64,000 nt of DNA from Adiantum capillus-veneris (lineage: Eukaryota > Streptophyta > Polypodiopsida > Polypodiales > Pteridaceae), in contig CM043958.1 of the NCBI GenBank assembly GCA_014529385.2, positions 144,535,734 to 144,599,733 of the forward strand. Reading direction: 5' to 3'. Each line of letters begins with the position of its first letter. Position 1 is the stretch's first letter. Below, piece after piece: positions 1-10,630 of this stretch. The translations under genes were made by a program, and so were the position numbers. The notes beneath the pieces were generated by a model. It made no database searches. It was not told the origin of the DNA and saw nothing but the letters and a program-made list of their open reading frames with translations.

Positions 1-141
1 GAAGGAGAGAATGAAAAGAGGCAAGAGAGATTCAAGCTATGAAAAACTTAGGGGTTATAAGAGAGAGTAATGGGAAGAAGAAGATCAAGTTATGGGAAGC
101 ATGGTTATGGTTTTTTGGCCATGGCTTCTCTTGGTGAGGAG

Positions 142-142
<1 letters not shown>

Positions 143-225
<83 letters not shown>
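143..225. repeat. (TG)n microsatellite
   Basis: About 41 TG units with a single C interruption near position 201. It sits in otherwise unremarkable AT-rich DNA. Apparent Cys-Val or His-Thr ORFs across it are artefacts of the dinucleotide. Confidence 0.98.
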
Positions 226-1084
226 AGTTCAAGCGCCTTGTCTATAGCTTCCTCAAGCTTTTCTACAACTTACTCTCTAGTTGCATCCTAAAAATGGAGG
301 AGAGAAGTGAAAAATGAGAAGAGAATCCCTCTTGTTATGCGCATTTTTTATAAGTGCTTTCACTTATCTTGATAGCGTATCTTCCTTATTTTGATAACTT
401 ATCTTTCTTTGATAAATTATCTTACTTATCAAAACTTTTTCAACAAGTTACTTACTTACCTTATCCTTATCTTCTCTTTTCCTTCTTTATCTTTTTCCTT
501 TTCCTTTTCCCTTATCTTATTCCTTTATGCTAATTTTTCTCAAAATGTAAAGCTAATTTCCTATGCATTGGTTATGTCTATGTTCCCATGGCATAAGCCA
601 AAAGTGTCTCATGAGTATACTTTGGTGCTTAAATTAAGCCTGAATTTTTCTCAACCATTTTCTTCTTTCTATTATTTTCTTTTTCTTTGTCATCTTTTAA
701 ATCGATGCCTTAGATGTGTTGGCCTTGAGAGCTGGGAGAAGGCCCTTACACTTACGTCCAACATCTTACTCATATGTTGGACATACCACAAGTTTAGAAG
801 ATTACCCTCTCTCTTTAATACAATTTATAACACTATTATTATTGTTTTAGTACTTGTTGGAAGTGTACCACTTTTTAACAATACTATTCTGCTTCCAAAT
901 CATGTAGGTGATCTCCTCTTAGTATTTTTTCTTGGCTTGTACACCACTATGGGGATAATCTGTTGTTGTGGTGCTTTCATACAATGCTTAATTATATATA
1001 GCATGGCTCAACCTTTTTACAATAGTGTTTTAATATTTGCATGATTGCATGATTGGTTCTTATTCTTATAACTGTACAACACTT
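226..1084. other. AT/pyrimidine-rich intergenic DNA
   Basis: No gene is supported here. Several short imperfect repeats of the type CTTATCTTGATA / TTTGATAA occur around 360-440, followed by T/C-rich low-complexity sequence to about 540. A 217-codon open frame on the plus strand (391-1044) translates to a hydrophobic Leu/Phe/Ser-rich string with no recognisable domain, so I treat it as chance. Confidence 0.6.
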
Positions 1085-2330
1085 TTCTTCCAATTTGATT
1101 GGTTTTTATCACCGCAAGTCTGGTTTTAAGCAATGCTTGATTAGTCAAAAGTTGTTTTAATGGTTTGTAGTAGTGATGGGATGGTTTGTGGCACTAGAAA
1201 ATTTATTTGTAGGAAGTTTTTTCTAGTTTGTAACATCGCACTGGTGTTTTCTAGCTGTGTCTGATTGGCTTTTGAATTATGTTATAATTTCTAACAGAGC
1301 TAAGTTGGTTTGTATGATCAACTTCTAGCATGTCTAGTTTCTAGCAAGGCTAGCTTGTCTACTTTGCACCTGCTTTTCATGTATAGTAGTTTGTAGCACT
1401 TCAAAATTGATCAAGGAAAGCTTTGCTGGTTTTGAACATTGCATGAGTGTTTTTTAGTAATGCTTGACTTATTTCTTGTTTCTAGCACTGAGTAGGTGTT
1501 CTACTAATGATTGATAAGTTTGTAGTTGTGACTATAGGATTTCTAGCAGTAGATCCCAATCACCAAAGCTTGGGAGGTTTCTAGTAGTGCTTTAGTGGTT
1601 GAACTATTTGGTTTCTAGCACTAAGTAGGTGTTTTTTTGTAATGCTTGACAGGTTTGTAGTTTGAAATAGGTTTCTAGCATGCATATGGACTAGTTGATT
1701 TCTAGTAGTGCATGGCTATTTTGTACTGCTTGACACATTTCTAGCTATAACTATGTAGTTTATAGCCGGTTTCTACATGGGTAGGTGTTTTCTAGTAATC
1801 CTTGACAAGTTTGTAGAAAGCACTGAGTAGGTACTTCCTAGTAGTGCGTGGCTACTTTGTACTACTTGCTGAAAAGTTTCTACCTGTCTTTGTGGTTTGT
1901 TGCACTAACTAGGTGTTTTCTAGTAATCCTTGACAAGTTTGTAGAAACACTGAGTAGTTTCTTTCTAGTAGTGTGTGGTTGGTTTGTATAGCTTGTTCAC
2001 ATGTTTTCTAGTTGTGACTATGTGGTTTGCTGCACTAACTAGGTGTTTTGTAGCTCTATGAAAAGGTGGTTTTTAGCAATGTGACATGTGGTTTCTAGCT
2101 TTTACTAGGTGGTTTCAAGTAGGTATTAAATGGTTATCAATAGAACTTGGGAGCTTTGTAGTGGTAGATTCATTTTTTTTAGCACTACTTGGGAGGTTTT
2201 TAGCACTACTTGTTGGGAGGTTTCTATCACTGCTTTGGTGGTTTCTAGCACTCCTATGATTTGGCGATTGGACTACCTAGTTTCTAGCACTGAGTAGGTG
2301 TTTTTTAGTAACTTCACTGGCATTTAATCA
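1085..2330. repeat. Degenerate minisatellite-like tandem array
   Basis: Short modules recur in a loose order: TTTCTAGCACTGAGTAGGTG, TTTTCTAGTAATGCTTGAC, AAGTTTGTAG and TTTCTAGTAGTG. Good copies are seen near 1480-1530, 1610-1660, 1780-1830, 1905-1950 and 2280-2310, with weaker ones between. Spacing varies from about 45 to 150 bp, so this is an old, scrambled repeat. All frames are broken and no coding potential is seen. Confidence 0.75.
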
Positions 2331-2640
2331 TTGTGTTGCTTTTTAGATGGAGCTATTTGAAAGGGTCAAGGTTACATATCCAAATGTTCAAATTCAACAA
2401 TGATGTTTTGAGTATTTGAAGCCATATTTTGTGCGTAAGCTGAAGTAAATAATTATATTTTTTGCATTTTGCACATGTAAATGACCTATTTAAGGGAAGC
2501 AATAAATTACATATAGCAGAAGTGTTTTTGCATACATGGAGTTGCATGTGATTGCACATGCTCAACATGTGCCAATGATTTATACATTACCTCTTGCAAT
2601 GCTTCTTACCATGCATACAAGAGTACTACAACTTTATGTG
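2331..2640. other. Unassigned spacer
   Basis: AT-rich DNA between the minisatellite and the transposase-like pseudogene. I see no gene, terminal repeat or RNA feature. Confidence 0.5.
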
Positions 2641-2649
2641 AGTCTGTTT

Positions 2650-3650
2650 TGTGCCCCAACCCAATAGAAGTAGCTTTTCATAAGTACAATTGTTAATCGA
2701 TAGCTGTGGTGATTTTGGCACCAAAACAATTTCCTTGTGTCCAATAGAGCTTGCCAAGAAGGATTTGCAAGTGTCCATCAAAGTTTTTGAAGATGTCAAA
2801 ATAATGGTCGATGTTACTGGTAGAAATCCAAAAGGAAGAAAAAAGAAAATAAAGGATCTTTTACACAAGAAACTACCCTCCAGTGAGCTCCATATGTTTC
2901 ATGCACACCTTCAGAAGTTCATTAAACATAGATGGCAGGCTGAACAATTTAAGGAGTCTCTTCAACAATTTTCAACCAATAAAACTATTTCCATCATTAA
3001 TTTTCCAAGAAATACATTTCAAAGAGAAAAATGAAATCCAATCCATGCATTGGCACTCCTTTAAGGTCACAATTCGGGTGTATATAAATCACTTCAAGGT
3101 GAATGGTGCGGTCAAAAAGGTTGTTCATTTCTATATATGTGATGAAAAAAAGCATGATACATCGTTTGTTCAGCATTGCTTACTATTGCATCACAAATGG
3201 TTGAAAGAACAAGGGCTAGCACCAAAGTATTACTGGGTGTGGTCAAACGGAGCAGCATCTCAATTCAAGGCAAAGCAACCATTTTACTTTGTTGTGCATG
3301 ATACAAATAGCTCACACGTACTAAAATGCTATGGAACGTCTTTTGATTAGGTCATGGCAAGGGAGAAAATGGTTGATCAGGTGTTGTTATTATGAGAGCA
3401 TTGACACATGAGCAATTCAAAGTAGATGGTGTACCTATGAAATGTGCAAGAGATGTTGTGGCCTTTCTAAGGCTCAAGTACTCAAGTTCAAATGGAGAAG
3501 GAAGGGTTTTTTGGGAGAGAGGTAGACCATAACATCGATGGGATTTTGAAGCTATTCCTCAATATTTCTCCATTTATAGTGTTAATGAATATGATTCTCG
3601 CACAAACCTAGGTGCTTAGATTTTGGTGGCTCACATGCTTCAACACTCGG
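2650..3650 (+). pseudogene. Transposase-like gene remnant (RNase H-like candidate)
   Basis: Several plus-strand reading frames join into one decayed protein. The first part (about 2690-3010) is basic and carries KGRKKKIKDL. The core (about 3020-3350) contains NEIQSMHWHSFKVTI, YICDEKKHD, VQHCLLLHHKWLKEQGL and WSNGAASQFKAKQPFYFV. The order EIQSxHW, then a D(D)xxHD block, then W-S-D/N-G-xxSQFK matches, from memory, an uncharacterised transposon-derived family spread through plants and animals. I infer an RNase H-like fold. A later piece (3360-3540) reads RALTHEQF and CARDVVAFLRLKYSS in a shifted frame. Damage is heavy: at least two frameshifts, stops near 3350 and 3390, and Asp-to-Asn changes at two expected acidic sites. 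Family assignment is moderate; catalytic inactivity is near certain. Confidence 0.55.
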
Positions 3651-3894
3651 TGCTTGTAGGGGCCTAGGACAAGATGCATTAGGTAGTGACAATGAAGAGG
3701 ATACTGATGAGCCATGGTATGCAAGCCATAATGATGCTTTGAGTGATGCTCTTTATTGGAAGTCAAGCTAGATGGATGCCCGTGGAGTCGATGGGTATGT
3801 GGAAAGGCCCTTGGGAATGCTGGAACAAGTGATAAGTACTACCCTCATGTGGGATAGAATACAAACACACCTATGGGGTAGAAGATTTCGGAAA

Positions 3895-4740
3895 AGGCAA
3901 CAATTTTGAAGTTATTTTGGGACGACCATTTATGCGTCAACTCAAAATGGTTCAAGACTAGGGCTATGACCATCTCTATTTACGACGACATAAGGGATTC
4001 ATAACCAAGGTAAACATCAAGGACCATAATCATAGGGATGTAAACCAAACTCCAATAGAAGACTCTTCTTTCACTCTACGGACAATAGAATACAGTTTCC
4101 TACTTGGCTAGTGAAGGATGCTCACGTTTGGATGTTTGGGGCATCAGAACGCGGGGGTCTTAGAAAGGAATATTTCATCCTAGAGTGTTTGGTAGATGAT
4201 GACTAGTACATGAAGGAACCATTTCTAGAGGATTTATTCAAGCCCTTTGGATGGGACAAAATGCTGGCGACTCTTGATGTTTGTGTAAACAAGGTGACCA
4301 ATACCACGTTTTGTGACAAAGATGGTTACGATATCAGACCCTTTCTAATGGTATCCATTGTCCATGAAACTGAGAACGTTTTTGAAACAACTAAAATTGA
4401 ACAAACTAGCAATTACAAACGAATTGTGGATAAAGTTTCCATACGAGATATTTCACAAGATGATACCATGATTCAAGGAGTGATGAATTAGGGAACAATG
4501 CAAGACAAACTCTCAAGTGGTTCTGGAAACAAAAATACAAAAGAACCATCAGTCGGTTTTCTACGAGTTTCCTAACCAAAAAACACGAAGAAAACAGAGA
4601 TATCAGATGAGACGAACTAAGAAACAACAAAACAAAATAAAGAAACCAATTCCAAAATTGATGACCAAAACACAATATCTCATGCTTGTGGGAGCAGATG
4701 ATTCTATCCGAGACAAAATCACATGAAAACAATTGAAGTT
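3895..4740 (+). pseudogene. Element A: protease end and PR-RT linker
   Basis: Around 3905-3960 the frame reads FEVILGRPFMRQLKMVQD, the C-terminal ILGRPF signature of a retropepsin that follows the catalytic flap. It is interrupted by a stop after VQD. The next ORF (4210-4491, 93 codons) includes LFKPFGWDKMLATLDVCVNK and CDKDGYDIRPF and looks like the conserved linker seen between protease and RT in this gypsy group. The catalytic DTG/DGG region itself is not readable upstream. The second half (4500-5040) is Lys/Gln-rich, degraded and unassigned. Confidence 0.7.
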
Positions 4741-5044
4741 AACTAGTTTTCCAGAAAACTCAAAGAAACAAAGCAAAAAAAACCAAAAGAGAAGACCAAA
4801 AAGACACCAGCAATGTCAAAAACTCAACATAAAAATGAATATCAAAAGTTAAAACGGACATCGAAGGAGGTTTGGACTACATAATTGGAAAGTGAGGACG
4901 ACTCTAGCTCAAAAAAATTTGATGCACCTCTCACTTCAAAAAATACACAATATAGATTGGTGTATTGTGGTGGAACAACCGATGTGAGAGCCTAAGGAAC
5001 TAGGAACATCGCATGATGGACTTGAAAATGCAAAGAAGATTCAT

Positions 5045-5845
5045 TTGGTGGAACTAGGGGAGGAACTGAGACGAGCTTACATAGCCACATATTCTACAAA
5101 GGAAGAGAAACAACTATTGATAGCTACCCTCAAACAATATAAAGATGTGTTTGCTCGGTTTTACAAAGATCTAAAAAGGGTAGATCCTAGTATTTTCCAA
5201 CACACAATTCCCCTAAAGAGTGATGCTAAACCGCATCGACATCGTCCATAGAAGAAAATTAAGGAGGAGATATATAAACTGAAATAGGTAGAGTTTATCT
5301 ATGAGATCAATCACACGGAGTGGGTGTCATCAATTGTCATGGAGCCTAAGAAGAATGATAAATTACGTGTGCATAAATATCAAATAGGTGAACACTGCTA
5401 CAATCAGAGACAACTATCCCTTATCCATCATTGATCGTGTGATTGAAAGAGTTGATGGAAAGGAATCTTACAAATTTCTAGATGGATTTTTAGGCTATAA
5501 CCAGCTCACGATCAAGTTGAGGATCAACACAAAACTACCTTTGCTACAGAATGGGGCATATTTGCATATTGGGTGATGCCATTTGGTCTAACCAATGCGC
5601 TTGCCATATTCCAAAGGTTCATGAGTCATGTGTTCAAGGAATGTCTAAGATAATTCTTAGAAATTTATATGGATGACCATTGTGTGCATTCTCTCCACCA
5701 TAATGAGCATGTCAAACATTTAAAGAAGTTTCTTGAGCAATGCAGGACGTATCTTATATGCCTGAATCCTAAAAAGTGTGTTTTCATGGTAAGACAAGGC
5801 AAGATTCTTGGAGATATTGTGTCTAAGAACGATATTTCTACTGAC
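5045..5845 (+). pseudogene. Element A: reverse transcriptase, N-terminal part
   Basis: Starts with a run containing YKDVFARFYKDL and HTIPLKSDAKPHRHRP, the usual gypsy RT entry. It continues through WVSSIVMEPKKND, NTATIRDNYPL and FLDGFLGYNQLTIK. After a frameshift it reads [36 protein letters not shown] and ILGDIVSKNDISTD. YMDD is the catalytic motif and is intact. At least four stops or frameshifts break the frame. The protein ends abruptly at the Asp codon of ISTD, exactly where element B begins, and its continuation LAK... starts after the far copy of the target duplication at 14,835. Confidence 0.9.
5841..5845. repeat. Target site duplication CTGAC, left copy
   Basis: CTGAC directly abuts the left LTR of element B. 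The same pentamer abuts the right LTR at 14,835-14,839. Five base pairs is the normal duplication for gypsy-type integrase. Confidence 0.9.
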
Positions 5846-6073
5846 TATGCATGTATGTCGCACTTGTCAATGCAAGGAACTTGCCGATACACTGTGTGCG
5901 AGCCACAAATGGCTCCAAGCACACAACAAGCCTAAACTAGTAAGCTCAAAGATGGCATTGGTGTGTCACTCACTGCTATACGCTTCCTGTCGTGGAGGAT
6001 TCCTCGCCGCGAAGAAGAGGGAGATGCCGCTACGCCGCGCTCAACCGCCTCGCTGCCGTCGTGCCGCCACAAT

Positions 6074-6153
<80 letters not shown>

Positions 6154-6457
6154 GCATACACACACACAAGGAGATGAAGAAGAAGAATATGGAGATGGAG
6201 CAAGAGCACTCTTCAATTGCACAAATCACAGAATGAGTGAATTTTAGGTTTAGTTGACTTTTATATGAGCTCGCCTCATTCACTTGGGCACCCATGCTTA
6301 GCCAACTAATCCCTTGAATGTTCCAGTTAGAGTGCGCCTCTCATCAGCGATCACTCTTACCCTTTTCCTATTGGACTGACAAGCCCGGTACCTGACTCTA
6401 CCAAATAAATAATACAATGTCCATCGTAGGTGATAGGAATGTGCGTGAGGGTTAACA
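5846..6457 (-). repeat. Element B 3' LTR
   Basis: 612-bp LTR homologous to 14,195-14,834. In element sense it starts TGTTAACCCTCACGC (complement of the end at 6,457). The outer terminal CA is mutated to TA at 5,846-5,847. A TATA-like CTTTTATA (complement TATAAAAG) lies at 6,258-6,265 and a long (CT)n tract at 6,075-6,152. Differences from its partner include several CpG-to-TpG/CpA changes, as expected after methylation decay. Confidence 0.92.
6075..6152. repeat. (CT)n microsatellite in B 3' LTR
   Basis: 39 uninterrupted CT units, read as (GA)n in the sense of the element. A short (CA)n follows. The partner LTR carries the same tract at 14,432-14,510. Confidence 0.98.
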
Positions 6458-6471
6458 TGCCCCCCTTCCTG
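6458..6471 (-). promoter_or_regulatory. Element B polypurine tract
   Basis: On the minus strand this reads AGGAAGGGGGGCA immediately before the LTR start TGTTAACC. It would prime plus-strand DNA synthesis during reverse transcription. The position directly inside the 3' LTR is canonical. Confidence 0.88.
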
Positions 6472-8102
6472 ATGTAGATTCCATCCTCAGAATCTATTGA
6501 GTTGAAGCTCGTTCGTCGAGGTGGAAGAGCTTTTGAGATGAATGTCCTTAGCCTCCTTCAGTCACTGCAAAACCAAACAATATTGGCACAGTAATTGCAT
6601 TCTCATAAGAAATTAAAACGCATATGCAGTTGTAGGCAGACAATTTGATTGGTAACAGAATTTAAACCATTTGTCAGCAATAAACATTAAATTGCAATAT
6701 AATCAAACGCATAAATAGTTGTAAATATTAAAAACTAAACAAGTCCGGGGTTGCTAATTTAACGGTCGAAAGGCACTAAAGATCGACTATTAATACCATG
6801 GGTAAGATTCTCAATTTTCTCTGGTCAATTAAGTTGTTTAATCGCGAGAGCCAAGTATTTCATGTCCGAGGGCTGACTAGAGTCTATACCTAGAAGACCT
6901 TATAGTTAAGCTACGATAAAAGGAATTTCTCATGAAATCATCGCCTGACTGATTACTTTTTCTTTGACCCCCCAAAGTCTTTTCACAATGATTCAATTTT
7001 GATGTGTGTGCATATTTTGTATGCCTTGGGTTTTTTGCTTTTCAAGGAAAAGTGCCCACACTGCGAACCTCTAGGGCTCTAGTACCATAGGCGATACATG
7101 TGAGTGGAGTACAAAATCAAGCTGAGGTTTCTCTTCCAGCTTAAGATTTTACATTGTGGCACTTTGATTTTTTGTTTGTTCGTTTTTAGCATTTCAATTT
7201 TGTAACTTTGGGGGGTCATATAGGACTGTTACCCTCCCCAGGCGCATCACACTAGTAAACTCCCTTTATAATACCTAAGCTAAAGGTTAATAGGGACTAA
7301 GCCCACTAGAAAGCCCTAGTACATTTCACACAATGCTGCCTAAATCGGATTAAGAACCTAAGTAACCTTTAATTATTAGGAACGCATTCCCCATGGTATT
7401 AAGAGAAGATCTCTAACGCCTAGCTTGGTCAAACTAGCTTAGTTGGACTACTTGATTTTTAAACCTAGACAAATGATTATGACAAAAATTACATTGAATT
7501 TAATGTTTGATACTAAACAAAGGCACTGAATATTATGCTACCAATCACAATCAAAGCAGACAAACATGGATGCAAAAAAGATAAGGGGCAATGCTAATGG
7601 ACAAAATACACCCGTTTGTGTTGATGGTCGCGCTTGATTTGAAGTGTGAACGAGAGAAAGATTTCATGAAGGTCCAAATCCTAACAACAGTAACACGTTC
7701 CTGTACACACTAGGAAACACAAAGAATACCTCTAGGAGGCACATCAGTGGGAAGAAAGAACTTTTCTAATCACTAAACTTTAAAATAGAAACACTCCTAT
7801 CGTACTAATCTTACCTACCCTCCATCACTCGAGTGATGAGGATCAAAGGTGTTTGATGACATAGGTTTCTGTTTCAGTGTACCGGATGTGAATGTGTAGG
7901 TCTGGTCAATGTTTTGACTTTTATTGTGCATACTCGTTTGCTAATTGCTCTTGCTCTTTACTTTTTTTTTCTTTTTTGTGAGTATAAGGCTTTATATATA
8001 CATTCCCTAAGATTGGCACATTGGGAGGTCAGGGAGGAAGGTTGAGAGGGAAGCAAGTGAATGATGGATGTCAACAAACACTCCTCCCTTTCCTTGGGTA
8101 GA
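6472..8102 (-). other. Element B 3' internal region, apparently non-coding
   Basis: About 1.6 kb between the last accessory frame and the polypurine tract, where RT and integrase genes would sit in an autonomous element. No frame longer than about 60 codons and no pol motif can be seen on either strand. It is AT-rich, with homopolymer-rich patches around 6,950-7,250. Confidence 0.7.
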
Positions 8103-8750
8103 TCATACGGTTTGAAATGTGCTTGTCACCCTTTGAAACCAATTGTTCCAGTTTGTAATAGGTGAGGATTTTTGCCAGTAGTTTTCTATTACCTTAGGTG
8201 CATCGTCAACTTGCAAGGGTGGTAAGGTACTCTCCCAGGATCGAACTTGGAGTGGTTCATCAGGTGATTCTTGAACACTGGGAGGTGTGGATTCCTTTGT
8301 AGCTTTATGGAGGTCCACTATTGTAAGTGGAGGCTGTGGAGAAGCTTCTTTTTCCATATGGGAACTACATGAAGAGCAAGAAGCTTCATTTGACTTCCCT
8401 GTTCTTGAGTTAGGTGGAACAAATTGTTCTTTCTTCGGTACCCAAACTAGCTCTGGAGCGGGTGTGTAGCATTCTATGATTTTTTTCTTTCCGCGATCGT
8501 TGATCCATTTTGGAGCTACAGGATTGGGCTCACATGGGTCAGGAGACAAGTAAGAACACAATCTACGTTTTGGCACCCCGATTTGATCATTTCCTTGATA
8601 GTACCCTTGGGCTTCCAATAGTCGTTTAGGAATCCACCGCCACGTTTCCTTACATTTTTTGGAGCGAGTGGGACGTTTCTTACAAGGCTTCTGTTTTTTA
8701 GCATCAACCATGGTTGCTAAAGAAGATTTAGGGACCCACTTGTAGTTTTT
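8103..8750 (-). CDS. Element B accessory ORF with W-V/I-P-K repeats
   Basis: The open frame from ATG at 8,711 gives 202 residues; the same frame stays open upstream to about 8,745. I do not recognise the protein. A short motif recurs: KWVPKSSL just before the ATG, RWIPKRLL near residue 27, IGVPKRRL near 45 and VWVPKKEQF near 90. The N-terminal third is strongly basic (KKQKPCKKRP), the middle has a Ser/Cys cluster (SCSSCSSH) and the C-terminal half is acidic and Pro/Ser-rich. It lies downstream of the protease where RT would normally begin. It may be a replacement accessory protein or the degraded linker of a lost pol. It is one of the longest open frames in B. Confidence 0.5.
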   Translation of the reverse strand, partial: KNYKWVPKSSLATMVDAKKQKPCKKRPTRSKKCKETWRWIPKRLLEAQGYYQGNDQIGVPKRRLCSYLSPDPCEPNPVAPKWINDRGKKKIIECYTPAPELVWVPKKEQFVPPNSRTGKSNEASCSSCSSHMEKEASPQPPLTIVDLHKATKESTPPSVQESPDEPLQVRSWESTLPPLQVDDAPKVIENYWQKSSPITNWNNWFQRVTSTFQTV

Positions 8751-8996
8751 CTATGTTATATGAGGATGAGTCTTGTCAGAAGCTATATGCATTGCTTCTA
8801 GAATATTTAAGGGTACGGGCATTTCATCCCCCTCAGGTGTTACCCACGTCGTTCCCCAATTCCTCCAAGTGTCTATGGTTGCTGCTAGGTGGACCCAATC
8901 CACATTGTCTGACTCAGTCATCCCAGGTAGTACATCCATATAAGGAGAATCTTCCCCAGCATTAGTGTCCGCTTTACACGTGTAACAATATTGCAA
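8751..8996 (-). CDS. Element B small ORF after protease
   Basis: 81 codons in a minus-strand frame between the protease and the WVPK-repeat ORF. It includes CYTCKADTNAGEDSPYMDVLPGM, DNVDWVHLAATIDTWRNWGTTWVTPEGDEM and LNILEAM. The Trp-rich middle is distinctive, but I know no matching family. It most likely forms one original protein with the neighbouring frames, now split. Confidence 0.45.
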   Translation of the reverse strand: MQYCYTCKADTNAGEDSPYMDVLPGMTESDNVDWVHLAATIDTWRNWGTTWVTPEGDEMPVPLNILEAMHIASDKTHPHIT

Positions 8997-9002
8997 TGGG
9001 GC

Positions 9003-9553
9003 CTAGTGAACTGTGGTGTCAGATCTATGATCAATTATAAACCTATTTCCTAGAGGATGTGCTCGACCAGTCACAAGATCCACTCGAATGACAGAATCTT
9101 GGAACTGCAAGTAGACATAGTTTTTAGACCAGTCACGCACCATTTTTTCTTCCCTCATGAAAGGACGTCCTAAGATCATCTCCGATGCCATAGTGTGTTT
9201 GGATAAATCCATAACAATGAAGGTAATCTTATTTTATGTCCAAAGACCTTGATCTTGAGATCTTCTAGCATTTCAATAGGTTTAACAATAGATCCATTGG
9301 CCACCTTTATTACAATGGTTGTGGTCGCAAGTTGAGGTCTTCCCATAGTTTCCCAGCAATTTTTAGTCACAATGCTAACCCCAACACCACCATCAAGGAT
9401 TCCCTTCACTGTTAATCCCTTAGTAGTGATTGGTATGGTGGCATTGGATTCATCACCCTCAAAGTATTGTCCCAACTTGTTAACAGGTATTTCTATAACA
9501 AGGTTCTCATCTAGGTTGGGTTGTGGATCTAAGTGTTCCTCCTCTATTGGCAT
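9003..9553 (-). pseudogene. Element B retropepsin-like protease
   Basis: Two overlapping minus-strand frames make one aspartic protease domain. The upstream frame (9,553 down to 9,176) carries GILDGGVGVSIV, the catalytic D-G-G/S loop, followed by WETMGRPQLA and VANGSIVKPIEMLEDLKIKVFG. A frameshift near 9,220 leads into MILGRPFMREEKMVRDW, the second hydrophobic-Gly signature. The protease would cut Gag and any Gag-Pol precursor. The RPFMR-K-MV-DW end closely resembles that of element A, which suggests the two families are related. Confidence 0.8.
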
Positions 9554-9630
9554 CTCCCCAGAGCTCCATCCATCTGTGAAAATTGTGGTAGCCCAAACTT
9601 TAGTTCTCCATTGAGGAAGGCTCGAAGAGC

Positions 9631-9993
9631 TTAGACTAGCTCAGGGTCTTTAAATAGTTTGGACATGACGGTGGTTCTAACTTCTGAAGACATGAAATCC
9701 ATCAATTTGGCAATGTTTAACGGCACATTTTGGGCTTCAATCCCTTGACGTGGGGAAGATGGGATCTCCATTTCTTCGATAGGATCACGTAGTCCCTCTG
9801 TAAACATTCTTTCCATCAAGAAGTGAGTACGCCCACTTTCCCATGACTTTAAGTCACTTTCTTCTTGGATGACACTAGGTATGGCTAAGGGTCTATGGAC
9901 TTGGTGAGGTTGTTGTTGCGTAGGGAACACGGTGTCTGTAATTTGTATCTGCCTAGGTGCTGGTTCTAGATCCCTTTGGGTATCTTCTACCAA
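9631..9993 (-). CDS. Element B Gag-protease linker ORF
   Basis: A 120-codon minus-strand frame between the second zinc-knuckle region and the protease. It is Gln/Pro-rich at the N-terminus (FPTQQQPHQVH) and has a more ordered C-terminal part (LNIAKLMDFMSSEVRTTVMSKLFKD). No catalytic motif is seen. It probably belongs to the Gag-protease polyprotein and is separated from its neighbours by later frameshifts. Confidence 0.5.
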   Translation of the reverse strand: MVEDTQRDLEPAPRQIQITDTVFPTQQQPHQVHRPLAIPSVIQEESDLKSWESGRTHFLMERMFTEGLRDPIEEMEIPSSPRQGIEAQNVPLNIAKLMDFMSSEVRTTVMSKLFKDPELV

Positions 9994-10239
9994 ACTCCTT
10001 AATTGCTTGACTCGCTCAATCTCCTCTGTAGGGTTTGGATAAGTTCCTATCTTCTTCTTGGATCCTGGCCATTGTGGCTAATGAAGATCTTCCTTGTTGG
10101 TTTCTATCTTAGTGGTTGTTTTGGTCTCCATGGTTCCACTTGAATCAGAATCCTCTTCAGCGTCATTCATATATACGAGGTCATCACCAGTCCCTATGTT
10201 GGTCTTTGAACTGGGGTCTGACTTCGCTGTTTTTTGTGA

Positions 10240-10630
10240 TCTCTTCCTTCGTGTTTTCTTCTTTTTCTAAGATTGGGCAATTGATGTAATGTCTCTTTCC
10301 TCAAGAATATAATTTTGTTTTTGGAGCATCGATCGTGTGAATACGTTTACTGGTACCACATCTGTACTTTGTGATGGCTCCTCGGTAACTTCAATCAAGT
10401 TTAATGGCGTGATCTTCGGTGCATTTGGATTATTTGGACATTGGGCAATCAAATGATCTATGACACATCGATTACACATGAGTATCAGCATTGTAGACGT
10501 GCTCGCTTGATTGGTTTGCATTAGTGTGGCATTATTTTGTAGCCTAATAGGACACTCGGCCACACGATGCTATGAGTGTGGACCTCCACACTCATAGCAT
10601 TGAAGAGGTGGTCTCTTAGCAGTGTAATTG
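10240..10630 (-). pseudogene. Element B zinc-knuckle region 2
   Basis: The minus-strand frame 10,563 to 10,267 contains CNRCVIDHLIAQCP, a CCHC-like knuckle with slightly short spacing. Just upstream (about 10,560-10,610) the sequence reads CYECGGPHS, a stop, HRVAECP, a second knuckle with a small insertion. Such knuckles bind genomic RNA during packaging. A Ser/Thr/Gln-rich tail follows. Stops separate this region from the capsid part. Confidence 0.6.

Larger units (their letters stand above)
3660..5845 (+). mobile_element. Ty3/gypsy element A, 5' part
   Basis: Left half of an old plus-strand gypsy retrotransposon. It holds the end of a protease, a PR-RT linker and the N-terminal part of reverse transcriptase, all with stops and frameshifts. 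The element is cut at 5,845 by insertion of element B and resumes at 14,835. No 5' LTR is recognised upstream; the 5' boundary at about 3,660 is uncertain because the transposase-like remnant lies directly before it. Confidence 0.85.

Noticed and set aside
32-291. ORFs of Cys-Val or His-Thr repeats across (TG)n; similar ORFs at 5,963-6,177, 14,312-14,622, 31,909-32,181, 46,741-47,104 and 49,703-50,061
   Set aside because: Pure dinucleotide repeats are open in several frames and encode two-residue repeats; not genes.
391-1044. 217-codon plus-strand ORF, hydrophobic
   Set aside because: T/C-rich low-complexity DNA gives Leu/Phe/Ser codons by default; no domain, no clear membrane-protein pattern, no neighbour supporting it.
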